A stretch of 64,000 bases of DNA. Origin: Scandinavium sp036409475. GTDB taxonomy: Bacteria > Pseudomonadota > Gammaproteobacteria > Enterobacterales > Enterobacteriaceae. The notes beneath the pieces are model-generated. The model did not search any database. It worked only from the letters and a program-made list of their open reading frames with translations, and was not told where the DNA came from. Numbering within the stretch: the stretch's first letter is position 1; each line of letters starts with the position of its first letter. Positions 8,239 to 18,050 of the stretch are shown here, piece by piece. The DNA lies in contig NZ_JAYRCK010000009.1 in assembly GCF_036409475.1 (NCBI RefSeq), forward strand, positions 1 through 64,000, read 5' to 3'. A program made the position numbers and the translations under genes.

Positions 8239-8977
8239 ATCCGCTGTGGCCGCCGCTTTTGGCCGGGCTGCCGGTCACTATCAGCAGCATGATGCGCTAC
8301 AGCGTCAGTGCGCAGCGGCGTTGAGGGCCCAGCTCCCCTCGCAGCCATTTGAGCGTGTGTTAGATGCAGGCTGTGGACCGGGAAGCGTCAGTCGCTTGTG
8401 GACGGAAGCCGGGAGTGAAGTCACCGCGCTGGATCTTTCGCCGCAGATGCTGGCAGAAGCACTACGCCAGAACGCCGCGCGTCACTATGTTCAGGCTGAT
8501 ATCGAATCTATGCCGTTAGCCGAGGGTCAGTACGATTTGGTCTGGAGCAACCTGGCCGTGCAGTGGTGTGAATCGTTGTGCGTGGCGCTACAAGAGCTCA
8601 CTCGCACGGCACGTCCCGGCGGCGTGGTGGCGTTCAGCACGCTGTTGGCGGACTCGCTGCCTGAGCTGAATCAGGCCTGGCAGAGCGTCGACGGCCAGCC
8701 ACACGCCAATCGTTTTTTATCGCAGGAGCACATTCTCTCGGTGTTAAAGCCGTACCGTTTTGAGCACCAGACTCAGACGTTCAGCCTGACGTTTGACGAT
8801 GCGTTGAGCGCCATGCGCTCCCTGAAAGGGATTGGGGCGACGCATCTCCATGCGGGCAGAGCGGCTCAAACCCTGACGCGCAGCCATCTGCAACAGCTTC
8901 AGTTGGCCTGGCCGAAACAGCAGGGGCGCTGCGTGCTGAGCTACCACATTTTTACAGGAGTGATTTACCGTGACTGA
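8222..8977 (+). CDS. bioC: Malonyl-ACP O-methyltransferase (BioC)
   Basis: BioC methylates malonyl-ACP with S-adenosylmethionine, disguising it so that fatty-acid synthesis can build the pimeloyl chain. The product is 251 residues with a class I methyltransferase fold. The SAM-binding motif VLDAGCGPGSVS is near residues 43-54, followed by ALDLSPQML and the SNLAVQWCE segment. The gene overlaps bioF upstream (17 bases) and bioD downstream (8 bases), as in other enterobacterial bioBFCD operons. Confidence 0.97.
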   Translation: MPPVNKSAVAAAFGRAAGHYQQHDALQRQCAAALRAQLPSQPFERVLDAGCGPGSVSRLWTEAGSEVTALDLSPQMLAEALRQNAARHYVQADIESMPLAEGQYDLVWSNLAVQWCESLCVALQELTRTARPGGVVAFSTLLADSLPELNQAWQSVDGQPHANRFLSQEHILSVLKPYRFEHQTQTFSLTFDDALSAMRSLKGIGATHLHAGRAAQTLTRSHLQQLQLAWPKQQGRCVLSYHIFTGVIYRD

Positions 8978-9659
8978 ACGTTTCTTTGTCACCGGCACCG
9001 ATACCGAAGTGGGCAAGACGGTCGCCAGTTGCGCCTTATTGCAGGCAGCAACCCGTCTTCGCTATCAGACTGCGGGCTTTAAGCCTGTAGCCTCGGGCAG
9101 CGAAATGACAGCGCAAGGGCTGCGCAACAGCGATGCGGTGGCGTTGCAGCACAATAGCGCCGTCGTCTTAAGCTATGAAGAGGTCAACCCGTACACCTTC
9201 GCGGAACCCACCTCTCCGCACATTGTGAGCGAAGATGAGCAGCGCCCGATCGACATGCAGGTAATGTCGCGGGGATTACGAGCGCTCGAAGCCAAAGCCG
9301 ATTGGGTGCTGGTTGAAGGCGCTGGAGGCTGGTATACGCCGCTTTCATCGTCCACAACCTTTGCTGATTGGGTTAAGGCTGAACAGTTGCCGGTGATTCT
9401 GGTGGTGGGGGTAAAACTCGGCTGCATCAATCACGCGGTGCTCACGGCGCAGGCCATTCAGCAGGCAGGGCTGACATTAGCGGGCTGGATAGCCAACGAC
9501 GTTGTTCCACCTGGCAAACGGCATCAGGAATATCTGGCGACGCTAACGCGCATGCTGCCAGCGCCGTGTCTGGGGGAAATTCCCTGGCTGGAACAGGGCC
9601 CGGAGGCCGCTGAGCCAGGGCAGTATCTCACGCTCACAGCACTTCATTCTGGGTCATAA
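8970..9659 (+). CDS. bioD: Dethiobiotin synthetase (BioD)
   Basis: BioD closes the ureido ring of dethiobiotin from diaminopelargonate, CO2 and ATP. It starts with GTG at 8970, after an ACAGGAG ribosome site inside the end of bioC. The product is 229 residues. The P-loop is GTDTEVGKTV at residues 8-17; the substrate loop (GFKPVASGSE) and the EGAGGWYTPL loop are also visible. Its last 26 bases overlap the 3' end of the convergent ABC ATPase gene. Confidence 0.97.
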   Translation: MTERFFVTGTDTEVGKTVASCALLQAATRLRYQTAGFKPVASGSEMTAQGLRNSDAVALQHNSAVVLSYEEVNPYTFAEPTSPHIVSEDEQRPIDMQVMSRGLRALEAKADWVLVEGAGGWYTPLSSSTTFADWVKAEQLPVILVVGVKLGCINHAVLTAQAIQQAGLTLAGWIANDVVPPGKRHQEYLATLTRMLPAPCLGEIPWLEQGPEAAEPGQYLTLTALHSGS

Positions 9660-10356
9660 ACTGTTCCAGTAGCCGGGTATCCAACTGCTGAACATTGCCT
9701 TGCGCCACGTTACGCCCACGGTGCAGCAGGCAAAATCTGTCGGCGACCCGGCTAATAAACGACAGGTGTTGCTCGGCGAGCAACACCGTCAATCCGAGCT
9801 CGCGATTCAGGCGCACAATAAAATCCCCCAATTTATGCATGAACCCTTGCCCCATGCCTCGCGTCGGCTCGTCGAGGATCAGCAGTTTCGGCTGTGTGAC
9901 CAGTGCGCCAGCCAGTGCCAGCTGATATTGCGTGTCTTCACTCAGCGCGGACCCCTTCACTTGCCGTAACGGGTAGAGTTCTGGCAGGAGCTCATAGATA
10001 TCGTGTCCCTGAGGCGTAAAACCGTCGCTGCCTGCTCTCTGTGCAATACGCAGATTTTCCTCGACGGTCATTTGCGAAAAAATGCGTTTGTCCTGCGGGA
10101 CGTAACCGATGCCCATTGCGGCCCGTAGCGGCGGTGAAAGGGTCTGCAAATCACAAGGCGGCCCACTGGCCTCATGCCAGAAGATGCTGCCGCTTTCGAT
10201 GTCCTGATAGCCCGCAATACAGTTGATGAGGGTGGTTTTTCCCATTCCCGGCAGTCCCATCAGGCAGGTGCAGCGCCCGGGTTCGAGGTCGAGGTCAACG
10301 TTCCAGAGCGTATGCTGACTGCCGTAATAGTGATTCACTGCGCGTAAACTCAACAT
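9634..10356 (-). CDS. Orphan ABC transporter ATPase, UrtE-like, with degenerate signature motif
   Basis: The product is 240 residues when started at ATG 10356, which has a strong AAGGAGAGG ribosome site. It is most like the branched-chain amino acid/urea transporter ATPases (LivF/UrtE). It has Walker A GLPGMGKTT near residues 34-42, a Q-loop in YVPQDKRIFSQMTVEENL, Walker B LLILDEPT, and the switch histidine in LLAEQH. The signature motif reads LSEDTQ instead of LSGGQ, which is odd. No permease, binding protein or urease gene is nearby, so any transport role depends on distant partners. It is convergent with bioD and overlaps it by 26 bases. E. coli K-12 has no gene here. Confidence 0.8.
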   Translation of the reverse strand: MLSLRAVNHYYGSQHTLWNVDLDLEPGRCTCLMGLPGMGKTTLINCIAGYQDIESGSIFWHEASGPPCDLQTLSPPLRAAMGIGYVPQDKRIFSQMTVEENLRIAQRAGSDGFTPQGHDIYELLPELYPLRQVKGSALSEDTQYQLALAGALVTQPKLLILDEPTRGMGQGFMHKLGDFIVRLNRELGLTVLLAEQHLSFISRVADRFCLLHRGRNVAQGNVQQLDTRLLEQFMTQNEVL

Positions 10357-11015
10357 GGGCCTCTCCTTCGTGGTGTGCCATCGGTGGCGATAAGATTCTG
10401 CAATTCCCTTGCCAGAACAGCGAAACATCCCGCCCGGCGCTTTTTTTCAGACAGAGCCGTAAGAAACCGCACAATTGACAGGCTAAAGGCGCAACGGGTG
10501 CACTTTGGCAGTGCCTGTTATGAAGCGCTGTGGTGCAGTGAGAATGCTGGATTTGCGAGCGATCTCTCAGTGCAAAATGGCAGATGCTTTACTGATTAAA
10601 CGCAAAAAAGAACGATAAATATTTTTTCCCTGACGCGTTGTCTGACCTGAAGCGTTTTGCGCGAGTGGCAGGGGCGTTGGGCTGCAGACAGTTATCCACC
10701 ATTCCTGTGGATAACCTTGTGCATTAGAGTTAGAAAACTAACGATGAGCGAGAGAATACGCGGCTTCCCGCCGAATTGCTGCGAAACGCGGCTTTTTAAT
10801 ATTTTCTTTTTTAATCAAGTGGTTGTATAAAATCAATGCCTGTAAGAAAAGTGTCACCCGCCGCCACAAAAGATTCATTACCTATATTGACAAATGTTAA
10901 AAATGGAAAAGTTCTGGGGATAACCCACCCGGACAGGTGTTTTATCTTGTCACAGCGTAAATTTCCGCCACAGTTGCTTGCTTGTGGAAGCGGTAACACA
11001 GATACGATAATGCGG
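10357..11015. other. Long intergenic region upstream of uvrB
   Basis: About 660 bp without a convincing gene. Short open frames on both strands lack ribosome sites and family resemblance. The supportable content is an inverted pair of DnaA boxes (10692-10714) and a weaker DnaA-like 9-mer, TGGGGATAA, at 10915-10923. A TTGACA hexamer near 10888 has no good -10 partner. Confidence 0.5.
10692..10714. promoter_or_regulatory. Inverted pair of DnaA boxes upstream of uvrB
   Basis: TTATCCACC (10692-10700) faces TGTGGATAA (10706-10714), the reverse complement of the consensus 9-mer TTATCCACA, with 5 bp between. The second matches the strong DnaA box exactly and the first differs at the last base. DnaA binding here is inferred. 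Confidence 0.55.
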
Positions 11016-11035
11016 TACTGTTTTTTTATCCAGTA
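11016..11035. promoter_or_regulatory. LexA (SOS) box of uvrB
   Basis: TACTG, ten bases, then CAGTA gives a perfect match at both conserved ends of the LexA operator. It lies 75 bp upstream of the uvrB start and just upstream of a good promoter, as expected for this SOS gene. Confidence 0.92.
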
Positions 11036-11042
11036 TTTTTGA

Positions 11043-11071
11043 TTGGCAAATTTTGCTGCGGAGAGTAGAAT
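11043..11071 (+). promoter_or_regulatory. uvrB sigma-70 promoter
   Basis: The -35 hexamer TTGGCA (11043-11048) and -10 hexamer TAGAAT (11066-11071) are 17 bp apart, about 40 bp upstream of the uvrB start. The LexA box ends 7 bp before the -35 element. Confidence 0.75.
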
Positions 11072-11110
11072 TAAGCGTCCGCCCGTTTCCCCTTCATCAG
11101 GTTGTTACCC

Positions 11111-13132
<2,022 letters not shown>

Positions 13133-13133
13133 A

Positions 13134-13219
13134 GCCACGCCGGATGGCGGCTTCGCCTTATACCGGCCTACGTTTATCCGGGGTTTGTAGGCCTGGCAAG
13201 CGTAGCGCCGCCGGGCAAT
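13134..13219. repeat. REP/BIME palindromes after uvrB
   Basis: Two inverted REP units, each carrying the GCCGGATGGCGGCTTCGCC or TGTAGGCCTGGCAAGC type core, flank a short spacer. This is the usual layout at the 3' end of enterobacterial transcription units. Confidence 0.8.
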
Positions 13220-13224
13220 GAATC

Positions 13225-13266
13225 AAAAATTAAGACCCCGGTCACACTCGGCGGCCAGGGTCTTAA
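13225..13266 (-). terminator. Probable terminator of the eptA-pmrA-pmrB transcript
   Basis: TTAAGACCC (13230-13238) and GGGTCTTAA (13258-13266) form a 9-bp stem. On the minus strand the stem is followed by TTTTTGATT, a typical intrinsic terminator. It lies beyond the small gene at 13321-13413, so pmrB mRNA that reads to this point is antisense to that gene. The distal arm overlaps the PmrA box. Confidence 0.6.
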
Positions 13267-13278
13267 TGTTCCGTTAAT
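13262..13278 (+). promoter_or_regulatory. PmrA box upstream of pmrR
   Basis: CTTAAT (13262-13267), 5 bp, then GTTAAT (13273-13278) fits the PmrA consensus of two YTTAAK half-sites spaced by 5 bp, except for G at the first position of the second half. A -10-like GATACT follows at 13289-13294, so the box sits where a -35 element would be. Confidence 0.65.
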
Positions 13279-13320
13279 GTAACCAGGCGATACTACCTTC
13301 ACTTTAATGAGGGTAGCGTC

Positions 13321-13413
13321 ATGCAAAAACAGGATTTGTTAACAACACTCACCGTTCTGGTTTCCTTTCTTATCGTCATCGGCTTTTTCCATCAGTGGAT
13401 TTTGACTTACTGA
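13321..13413 (+). CDS. pmrR: PmrR-like 30-residue membrane protein
   Basis: A 30-residue frame starts at ATG 13321 after a GAGGG ribosome site. It has a polar start (MQKQD), one hydrophobic helix (residues 7-23) and a WILTY end. This matches my memory of Salmonella PmrR, a PmrA-activated peptide of about 30 residues with a single helix and a similar aromatic C-terminus, which inhibits the lipid A phosphotransferase LpxT. Context agrees: a PmrA box lies upstream and pmrB ends immediately downstream on the other strand with no gap. Its stop codon (13411-13413) abuts the pmrB stop. Confidence 0.7.
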   Translation: MQKQDLLTTLTVLVSFLIVIGFFHQWILTY

Positions 13414-14490
13414 TTAACGCCCACGGCGGGAAAATTTCACCCACGCTTTCACGCCCGACACCGATTTACGGTTATGCAGAAAGAACTGCGCATCGTGCAA
13501 CTGTGCGATGCGGGTAACAATGCTGAGCCCAAGTCCGATCCCGCCGTACCGGCTGTCCATCCGCACAAATGCTTTACTCAACTCGCCACTTTTCGCTTCA
13601 TCAATGCCCGGGCCTTCATCTTCAACCGCCATCATCCCTTTATCGACTGTCACGGTGATGGTGGAGTTTTCAGGGCTGTAGCGATGGGCGTTTTCAACCA
13701 GATTGCGTAACAACACTCGCAGCAACGTGGCATCGCCAGAAACAGTGACTTCAGGTTCACCCTCAGGCAGCTTCAGGGTTTGCCCACGTTGTTCGAGCAT
13801 GGTTTCCAGTTCGCCCTGAATCGGCAGGATCACCTCTTCAATGAGCGGTACCTGCTGGTAGCTTCCCGCAGAAAACGACTGGCCGACACGGGCCAACTGC
13901 AACAGTTGGGAAATGCTTTCGGTCATCTGATCCAGGCGTTGCAACAGCGGATCGACATTCGCGGTGTGCATCTTAGCCATCAACTCAAGATGCAGACGCA
14001 GTCCTGCAAGCGGAGTGCGAAGCTCGTGGGCGACGTCGGCGGTAAACATTCTTTCGCGATCGAGGGTCTGATTCAGGCGGCCTACCAGCTGATTAATCGC
14101 TGCGGTTACCTCGTCGACTTCGCTGACGGAATGTGGCAGTTCAATCGGCTTCAGGTTGTCTGGGGTGCGGGAGTTCAGTTCTTGCTGAAGATCTAACAGC
14201 GGGCGAGTGATGCGCTTCACGGCCTGCAAACAAATCCACAGCGCCAGCCCGATGATCAGCATGCTGGGGATCAGCAGGCTGGCAACGGCTTCACGCACTT
14301 CATGCTCAATGTGTTTATGGTTGTTGTGGCCGTCAACGGCGCTCTGCACTAAAAGCTGAATTTGCTCCTGGCTTTCATGCCACAGCCAGAACACGCTGAT
14401 GACCTGACAAACCAACAGGATGCTGGCAATCGTCAGCAGGAGCTGACGACGCATTGTCCATTTCACATCTTGAAGGAACGGCAGATTCAT
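13414..14490 (-). CDS. pmrB: Sensor histidine kinase PmrB (BasS)
   Basis: PmrB senses periplasmic Fe(III), aluminium and mild acid and phosphorylates PmrA. The product is 358 residues. Membrane segments lie near 14-36 and 70-90, enclosing a short periplasmic loop that contains an ExxE motif (Glu64, Glu67), the kind of site known to bind metal in PmrB. The HAMP region follows, then the H-box ADVAHELRTPLAGL with His near 155. The N-box is NLVENAHRYSPEN and the glycine-rich ATP lid includes DEGPGID and GGIGLGLSIV. Its start codon follows the pmrA stop codon with no gap, implying coupled translation. Confidence 0.95.
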   Translation of the reverse strand: MNLPFLQDVKWTMRRQLLLTIASILLVCQVISVFWLWHESQEQIQLLVQSAVDGHNNHKHIEHEVREAVASLLIPSMLIIGLALWICLQAVKRITRPLLDLQQELNSRTPDNLKPIELPHSVSEVDEVTAAINQLVGRLNQTLDRERMFTADVAHELRTPLAGLRLHLELMAKMHTANVDPLLQRLDQMTESISQLLQLARVGQSFSAGSYQQVPLIEEVILPIQGELETMLEQRGQTLKLPEGEPEVTVSGDATLLRVLLRNLVENAHRYSPENSTITVTVDKGMMAVEDEGPGIDEAKSGELSKAFVRMDSRYGGIGLGLSIVTRIAQLHDAQFFLHNRKSVSGVKAWVKFSRRGR

Positions 14491-15162
14491 TTACGCCTCT
14501 CCGTCGTCTTTCACCAGCATATAGCCAAAACCTCGCACCGTGCGGATACGGGATTTGCCGATTTTGTCGCGCAGGTTGTGGATATGCACTTCTAACGTAT
14601 TGGTCGAAGGCTCGTTATCCCAACTGTAGATGTCGTTGTAGAGGATTTCGCGGTGCACCGGGCTGCCTGCTTTCGCCATCAGGCGAGACAGCAGGGCATA
14701 CTCTTTCGGTGTTAATTCAAGCGGTGTCTCGCCCAGTGAAACCAGGCGACGGGTCACATTGACGTGCAGATTGCCGACGCTGATTTCGTTATCGCCCTGA
14801 TTATTGTGACGACGCAGCAGGGCGCGTACACGGGCGTTGAGTTCTTCCAGAGCAAACGGTTTGACCAGATAGTCATCGGCACCGGTATCCAGCCCGGTGA
14901 TACGGTCGCTGACGGTATCACGGGCGGTAAGGATCAAGACCGGCAAGCTGATTTTTTCACGACGAATACGCGCCAGAAAACTGAGGCCATCTTCATCAGG
15001 CAGCCCGAGATCTAACACGATCAGGCTGTAATGGCCGTTGGCCAGGCACAACGCGGCTTCATGGGCGGTGGTCACGCCATCGCAGACGTACCCTTCGCTT
15101 TGCATCGCGAGGATCAATCCTTGCAGTAATAACGCATCGTCTTCAACGACCAGCACTTTCAT
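14491..15162 (-). CDS. pmrA: Response regulator PmrA (BasR)
   Basis: PmrA is an OmpR/PhoB-type regulator that activates lipid A modification genes. The product is 223 residues. The receiver domain has the acidic pair near residues 8-9, phosphoacceptor Asp51 in IVLDLGLPDEDG, and the conserved Lys in DDYLVKPF. The C-terminal winged helix (about 125-218) includes LTPKEYALLSRLM and the recognition region STNTLEVHIHNLRDKIG. It sits between eptA and pmrB with zero-base junctions on both sides. PmrA boxes occur upstream of eptA and of pmrR. Confidence 0.97.
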   Translation of the reverse strand: MKVLVVEDDALLLQGLILAMQSEGYVCDGVTTAHEAALCLANGHYSLIVLDLGLPDEDGLSFLARIRREKISLPVLILTARDTVSDRITGLDTGADDYLVKPFALEELNARVRALLRRHNNQGDNEISVGNLHVNVTRRLVSLGETPLELTPKEYALLSRLMAKAGSPVHREILYNDIYSWDNEPSTNTLEVHIHNLRDKIGKSRIRTVRGFGYMLVKDDGEA

Positions 15163-16806
15163 TTATTTCGCTCCTCTGCACGACGCCAGAATATCGTCGT
15201 TCGCCTGGTATTCCCTGGTACTCACACCCGCTAAACCTAACATGGTAGAGAATAAGTTATCCTGGGAATAGTCGTTTGCTTTTGCGTGATCTTTCAGACA
15301 CTCATAATTCACGCCATAACGCTGCTGATAATCCGGTGACAGCCAAATGAGCATCGGCACATGCTTCTGCGTATCCGGAGCGATAGACCACGGCAGACCG
15401 TGCAGATAGACGCCATTTTCACCCAGTGATTCACCGTGATCGGACAGATAAACCAGGCTGGTGGTAAAGGTGTTCTGCTTCGACTCCAGCAATTTGATGG
15501 CCTTATCGACGATATAATCCACGTTCACAATGGTATTGTCGTAGGTATTCACCAGCTCTTCGCGAGAGCAGTTCTGAATTTCATTGCTGTCACAGGTTGG
15601 GCTGAACGTCCGCAGGTCTTTTGGATAGCGGTTGTAATAGGTTGGGCCGTGGCTGCCGATGGTGTGTAAGACAATTACGCCATCGCCTTTCAGGTTGTTG
15701 ATGTAGTCTTCCAGACCGTGGAACAGTACGTCGTCATAGCATTCGCCGTTGATACACTGGCCCGGCAAATCCAGACGGGTCATGTCCTGATGCGGGACCC
15801 TGTCGCAAGCGCCTTTACAGCCACCGTCGTTTTCATTCCACAGCACGTTGATGCCAGCACGCTGAATCACGTCCAGCAGGCCTTCCTGATGCTGCGCCAG
15901 TTCAGCGTTGTAGTGGTCGCGTGGCATGTTGGAGAACATGCACGGCACGGAAACAGCCGTCGCGGTGCCACAAGAGGTGGTTTTCGGGAAATACACCACA
16001 TCGTCTTTTGCCAGACGTGGATTAGTGTCGCGTTCGTAGCCGCCCAGCGAGAAGTTTTCTGCACGTGATGTTTCGCCCAACACCAGAATCGTCAGGTTAC
16101 GGCGAGGGCCGTTTTTCATCTCAGGTTTTTGGGTCGCGTCTTCACCGATATGCACCAGCGGCAGGTGCGCCAGACGGTTGTGTGAATACCAGGAGTTGAT
16201 GGCCACAACGCTGTTAGACGGGTTGAGTGACTTCACCAGCTCTTTGTTATTACGGAACAGCGACGCGTAATCTTTATAAAACAGCAGGGCGATAATCACG
16301 ATCAGCAGCGCAGAGCCGCCAATGCTCGCCAGACGCAGCGCGATGCTTTTCCAGGCGCGGGCCGGTTTTTTCACCTTGATCCACAGTGCAATAAGCACCG
16401 CCAATACGCCAGAAAGCGCAATGGTCAGCACCATTTTGGTCGACATCAGGGCAAAGCTTTCTGCTGGCGTGGTGTCGATAATGTTGGTGATCATCGAGCG
16501 GTCAATCACCACGCCAAAGTTCATGATGAAGTACTGCGCCGAGGCACCCAGCAGAATAAAGAGGCTGACCAACAGGCGATCAAGCCACAGGAATGAGGAC
16601 AGCGTCAGAATGATGTTAAGGGCACAAATCAGCACAATCGGCATGGTGGCGAACACCAGGGCGTTATGCAGGCCATCGACGGGCAGCAGCGCGAACGCTT
16701 GTTTATAGAATGCGACATTCAAAAACAGCGACATATAAAACGCGCACAGAATCAGATAGCTAACGTGCCCAAGGGTTGGACGACGAAGAGAAAATCGTGA
16801 CATCAC
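15163..16806 (-). CDS. eptA: Lipid A phosphoethanolamine transferase EptA (PmrC)
   Basis: EptA moves phosphoethanolamine from phosphatidylethanolamine to lipid A phosphates, which lowers binding of polymyxin and other cationic peptides. The product is 547 residues, as in E. coli. Five membrane segments occupy about the first 180 residues. The periplasmic alkaline-phosphatase-like domain carries the metal ligand Glu245 (in VLGETSRAEN) and probable nucleophile Thr281 (in TTSCGTATAVSVPCM). It ends with the zinc site around YLSDHGESLGE and HGLPWSIAP. Paired cysteines stabilise the domain. It is the first gene of the operon, under a large PmrA operator palindrome. Confidence 0.96.
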   Translation of the reverse strand: MMSRFSLRRPTLGHVSYLILCAFYMSLFLNVAFYKQAFALLPVDGLHNALVFATMPIVLICALNIILTLSSFLWLDRLLVSLFILLGASAQYFIMNFGVVIDRSMITNIIDTTPAESFALMSTKMVLTIALSGVLAVLIALWIKVKKPARAWKSIALRLASIGGSALLIVIIALLFYKDYASLFRNNKELVKSLNPSNSVVAINSWYSHNRLAHLPLVHIGEDATQKPEMKNGPRRNLTILVLGETSRAENFSLGGYERDTNPRLAKDDVVYFPKTTSCGTATAVSVPCMFSNMPRDHYNAELAQHQEGLLDVIQRAGINVLWNENDGGCKGACDRVPHQDMTRLDLPGQCINGECYDDVLFHGLEDYINNLKGDGVIVLHTIGSHGPTYYNRYPKDLRTFSPTCDSNEIQNCSREELVNTYDNTIVNVDYIVDKAIKLLESKQNTFTTSLVYLSDHGESLGENGVYLHGLPWSIAPDTQKHVPMLIWLSPDYQQRYGVNYECLKDHAKANDYSQDNLFSTMLGLAGVSTREYQANDDILASCRGAK

Positions 16807-16850
16807 AAAGCATCCGGCAGAAAAAGATGACGCTATGATGACAATCCAGC

Positions 16851-16887
16851 TTTAAGACAACCTTAAGAAATTAAGGTTTGTCTTAAA
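16851..16887. promoter_or_regulatory. Symmetric PmrA operator upstream of eptA
   Basis: On the minus strand, CTTAAG, 5 bp (GTTGT), then CTTAAA form a PmrA box at 16851-16867 aimed at eptA. The mirror half (16872-16887) repeats TTAAGG, TTTGT, CTTAAA on the plus strand. Together they form an almost perfect 37-bp palindrome with both a forward and a reverse box. It ends 45 bp from the eptA start codon. Confidence 0.65.
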
Positions 16888-16961
16888 ATGCAGCAGACAA
16901 GCATGCGCAGCCACAGGCGGTAGGACTTGCCCGGATGCCAATCATCAACGGCCCCTTTGCG

Positions 16962-17858
16962 TCAGGACTTTGTGTCCGAATTGACGAGTACATTCTCGTC
17001 AATAGTCGCAATCAGTTCTAAGAAGGAATCCCGGAGAGGGTTTTTTATTTTAGGATTCCATGCGATTCCAATGGGCCAGCTGTCATTGATGAGAGGGCAA
17101 GGGATCAAGGTAACGTTCGGAGGCAAAAAATGACGAGCGGCAGAGGGCAGTAATGCAACACCGTTTTGGGCTGCGACTAAAGCGAGAAGGGTATGAATAT
17201 CATCCGTTTCAGTATACACGCCGGGTTCTAATCCAACGTTCGCAATAAAGTTTTTGGTTAACCCGTAGAGGCAGGGAGAGGCATTTTCATTTATCATGAT
17301 CAGGTTGTTATCCTGAATTATCGATTTTATTCCGATTGTTTTATTAATGTCCTGATGAACGGCGAGTGCAAAGTGTTCATTCATTATCATTGTGGCGCTA
17401 AGTTTTTCATCAACAGGTAAACGTAAGAATCCTATGTCAATATCTCCTTCAATTAATAACTGGCATTGTATATTTGAAGGGGTGTCTTTTAACGAAATTT
17501 CGATATTCTTGTTTCTTTTGTTAAATGTTTTAACTAGCTCAGGAGCTATTTTATAACTGGAAATTCCAAATGCAATGGACAGCTTTTGCGACTTTTCGTT
17601 TTTTATTGTATTAAGACAGGCATTGAATTCATTGTGCGTTTTTAAAAACTCTTTGCTTTTAGGGTAGAGATTCTCGCCCGTGGCGGTGAGATATGATCCA
17701 TGCCGACCACGTATAAATAGCTTTGCTCCTATTTGTTTTTCTAATGTTTGAATGTATTTTGTTAAAGCAGGTTGGGTCACACAAAGGGCTTCAGCAGCAG
17801 AATGGTAGTTTTCATTTTCAGCCAGGGCGATGAAGGCTCTGATCAGCTTTACGTCCAT
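16962..17858 (-). CDS. LysR-family transcriptional regulator
   Basis: The product is 298 residues. The N-terminal winged helix-turn-helix spans about residues 1-60 (AFIALAENENYHSAAEAL, then CVTQPALTKYIQTLE). The C-terminal effector-binding domain follows from about 90. I cannot name the target or inducer. It is AT-rich and lysine/asparagine-rich compared with its neighbours, suggesting acquisition by transfer. It is transcribed divergently from the HAD phosphatase gene with a 192-bp gap, the usual place for a LysR operator, so that gene is the likely target. E. coli K-12 has neither gene at this position. Confidence 0.88.
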   Translation of the reverse strand: MDVKLIRAFIALAENENYHSAAEALCVTQPALTKYIQTLEKQIGAKLFIRGRHGSYLTATGENLYPKSKEFLKTHNEFNACLNTIKNEKSQKLSIAFGISSYKIAPELVKTFNKRNKNIEISLKDTPSNIQCQLLIEGDIDIGFLRLPVDEKLSATMIMNEHFALAVHQDINKTIGIKSIIQDNNLIMINENASPCLYGLTKNFIANVGLEPGVYTETDDIHTLLALVAAQNGVALLPSAARHFLPPNVTLIPCPLINDSWPIGIAWNPKIKNPLRDSFLELIATIDENVLVNSDTKS

Positions 17859-18050
17859 ATTATTTATTCCATTATGTTATCAAACCTGTGGTTTTCTTGA
17901 TTATACATTTTATTTAGCTTTGGTAAATATGGGGTTGAAGACCGTTTTTATGACCTATTAGGGGCGTGATGAGCAATGATGACAGAATATCGTTAGGGCA
18001 ATTAGTCATAGCAAACGAGAAATCAAAGTTAAACTAAAAGGATAGGGTAA

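Noticed and set aside
10836..11042. 68-codon frame in front of uvrB
   Set aside because: It runs through the LexA box and promoter start region, and has no ribosome site or family.
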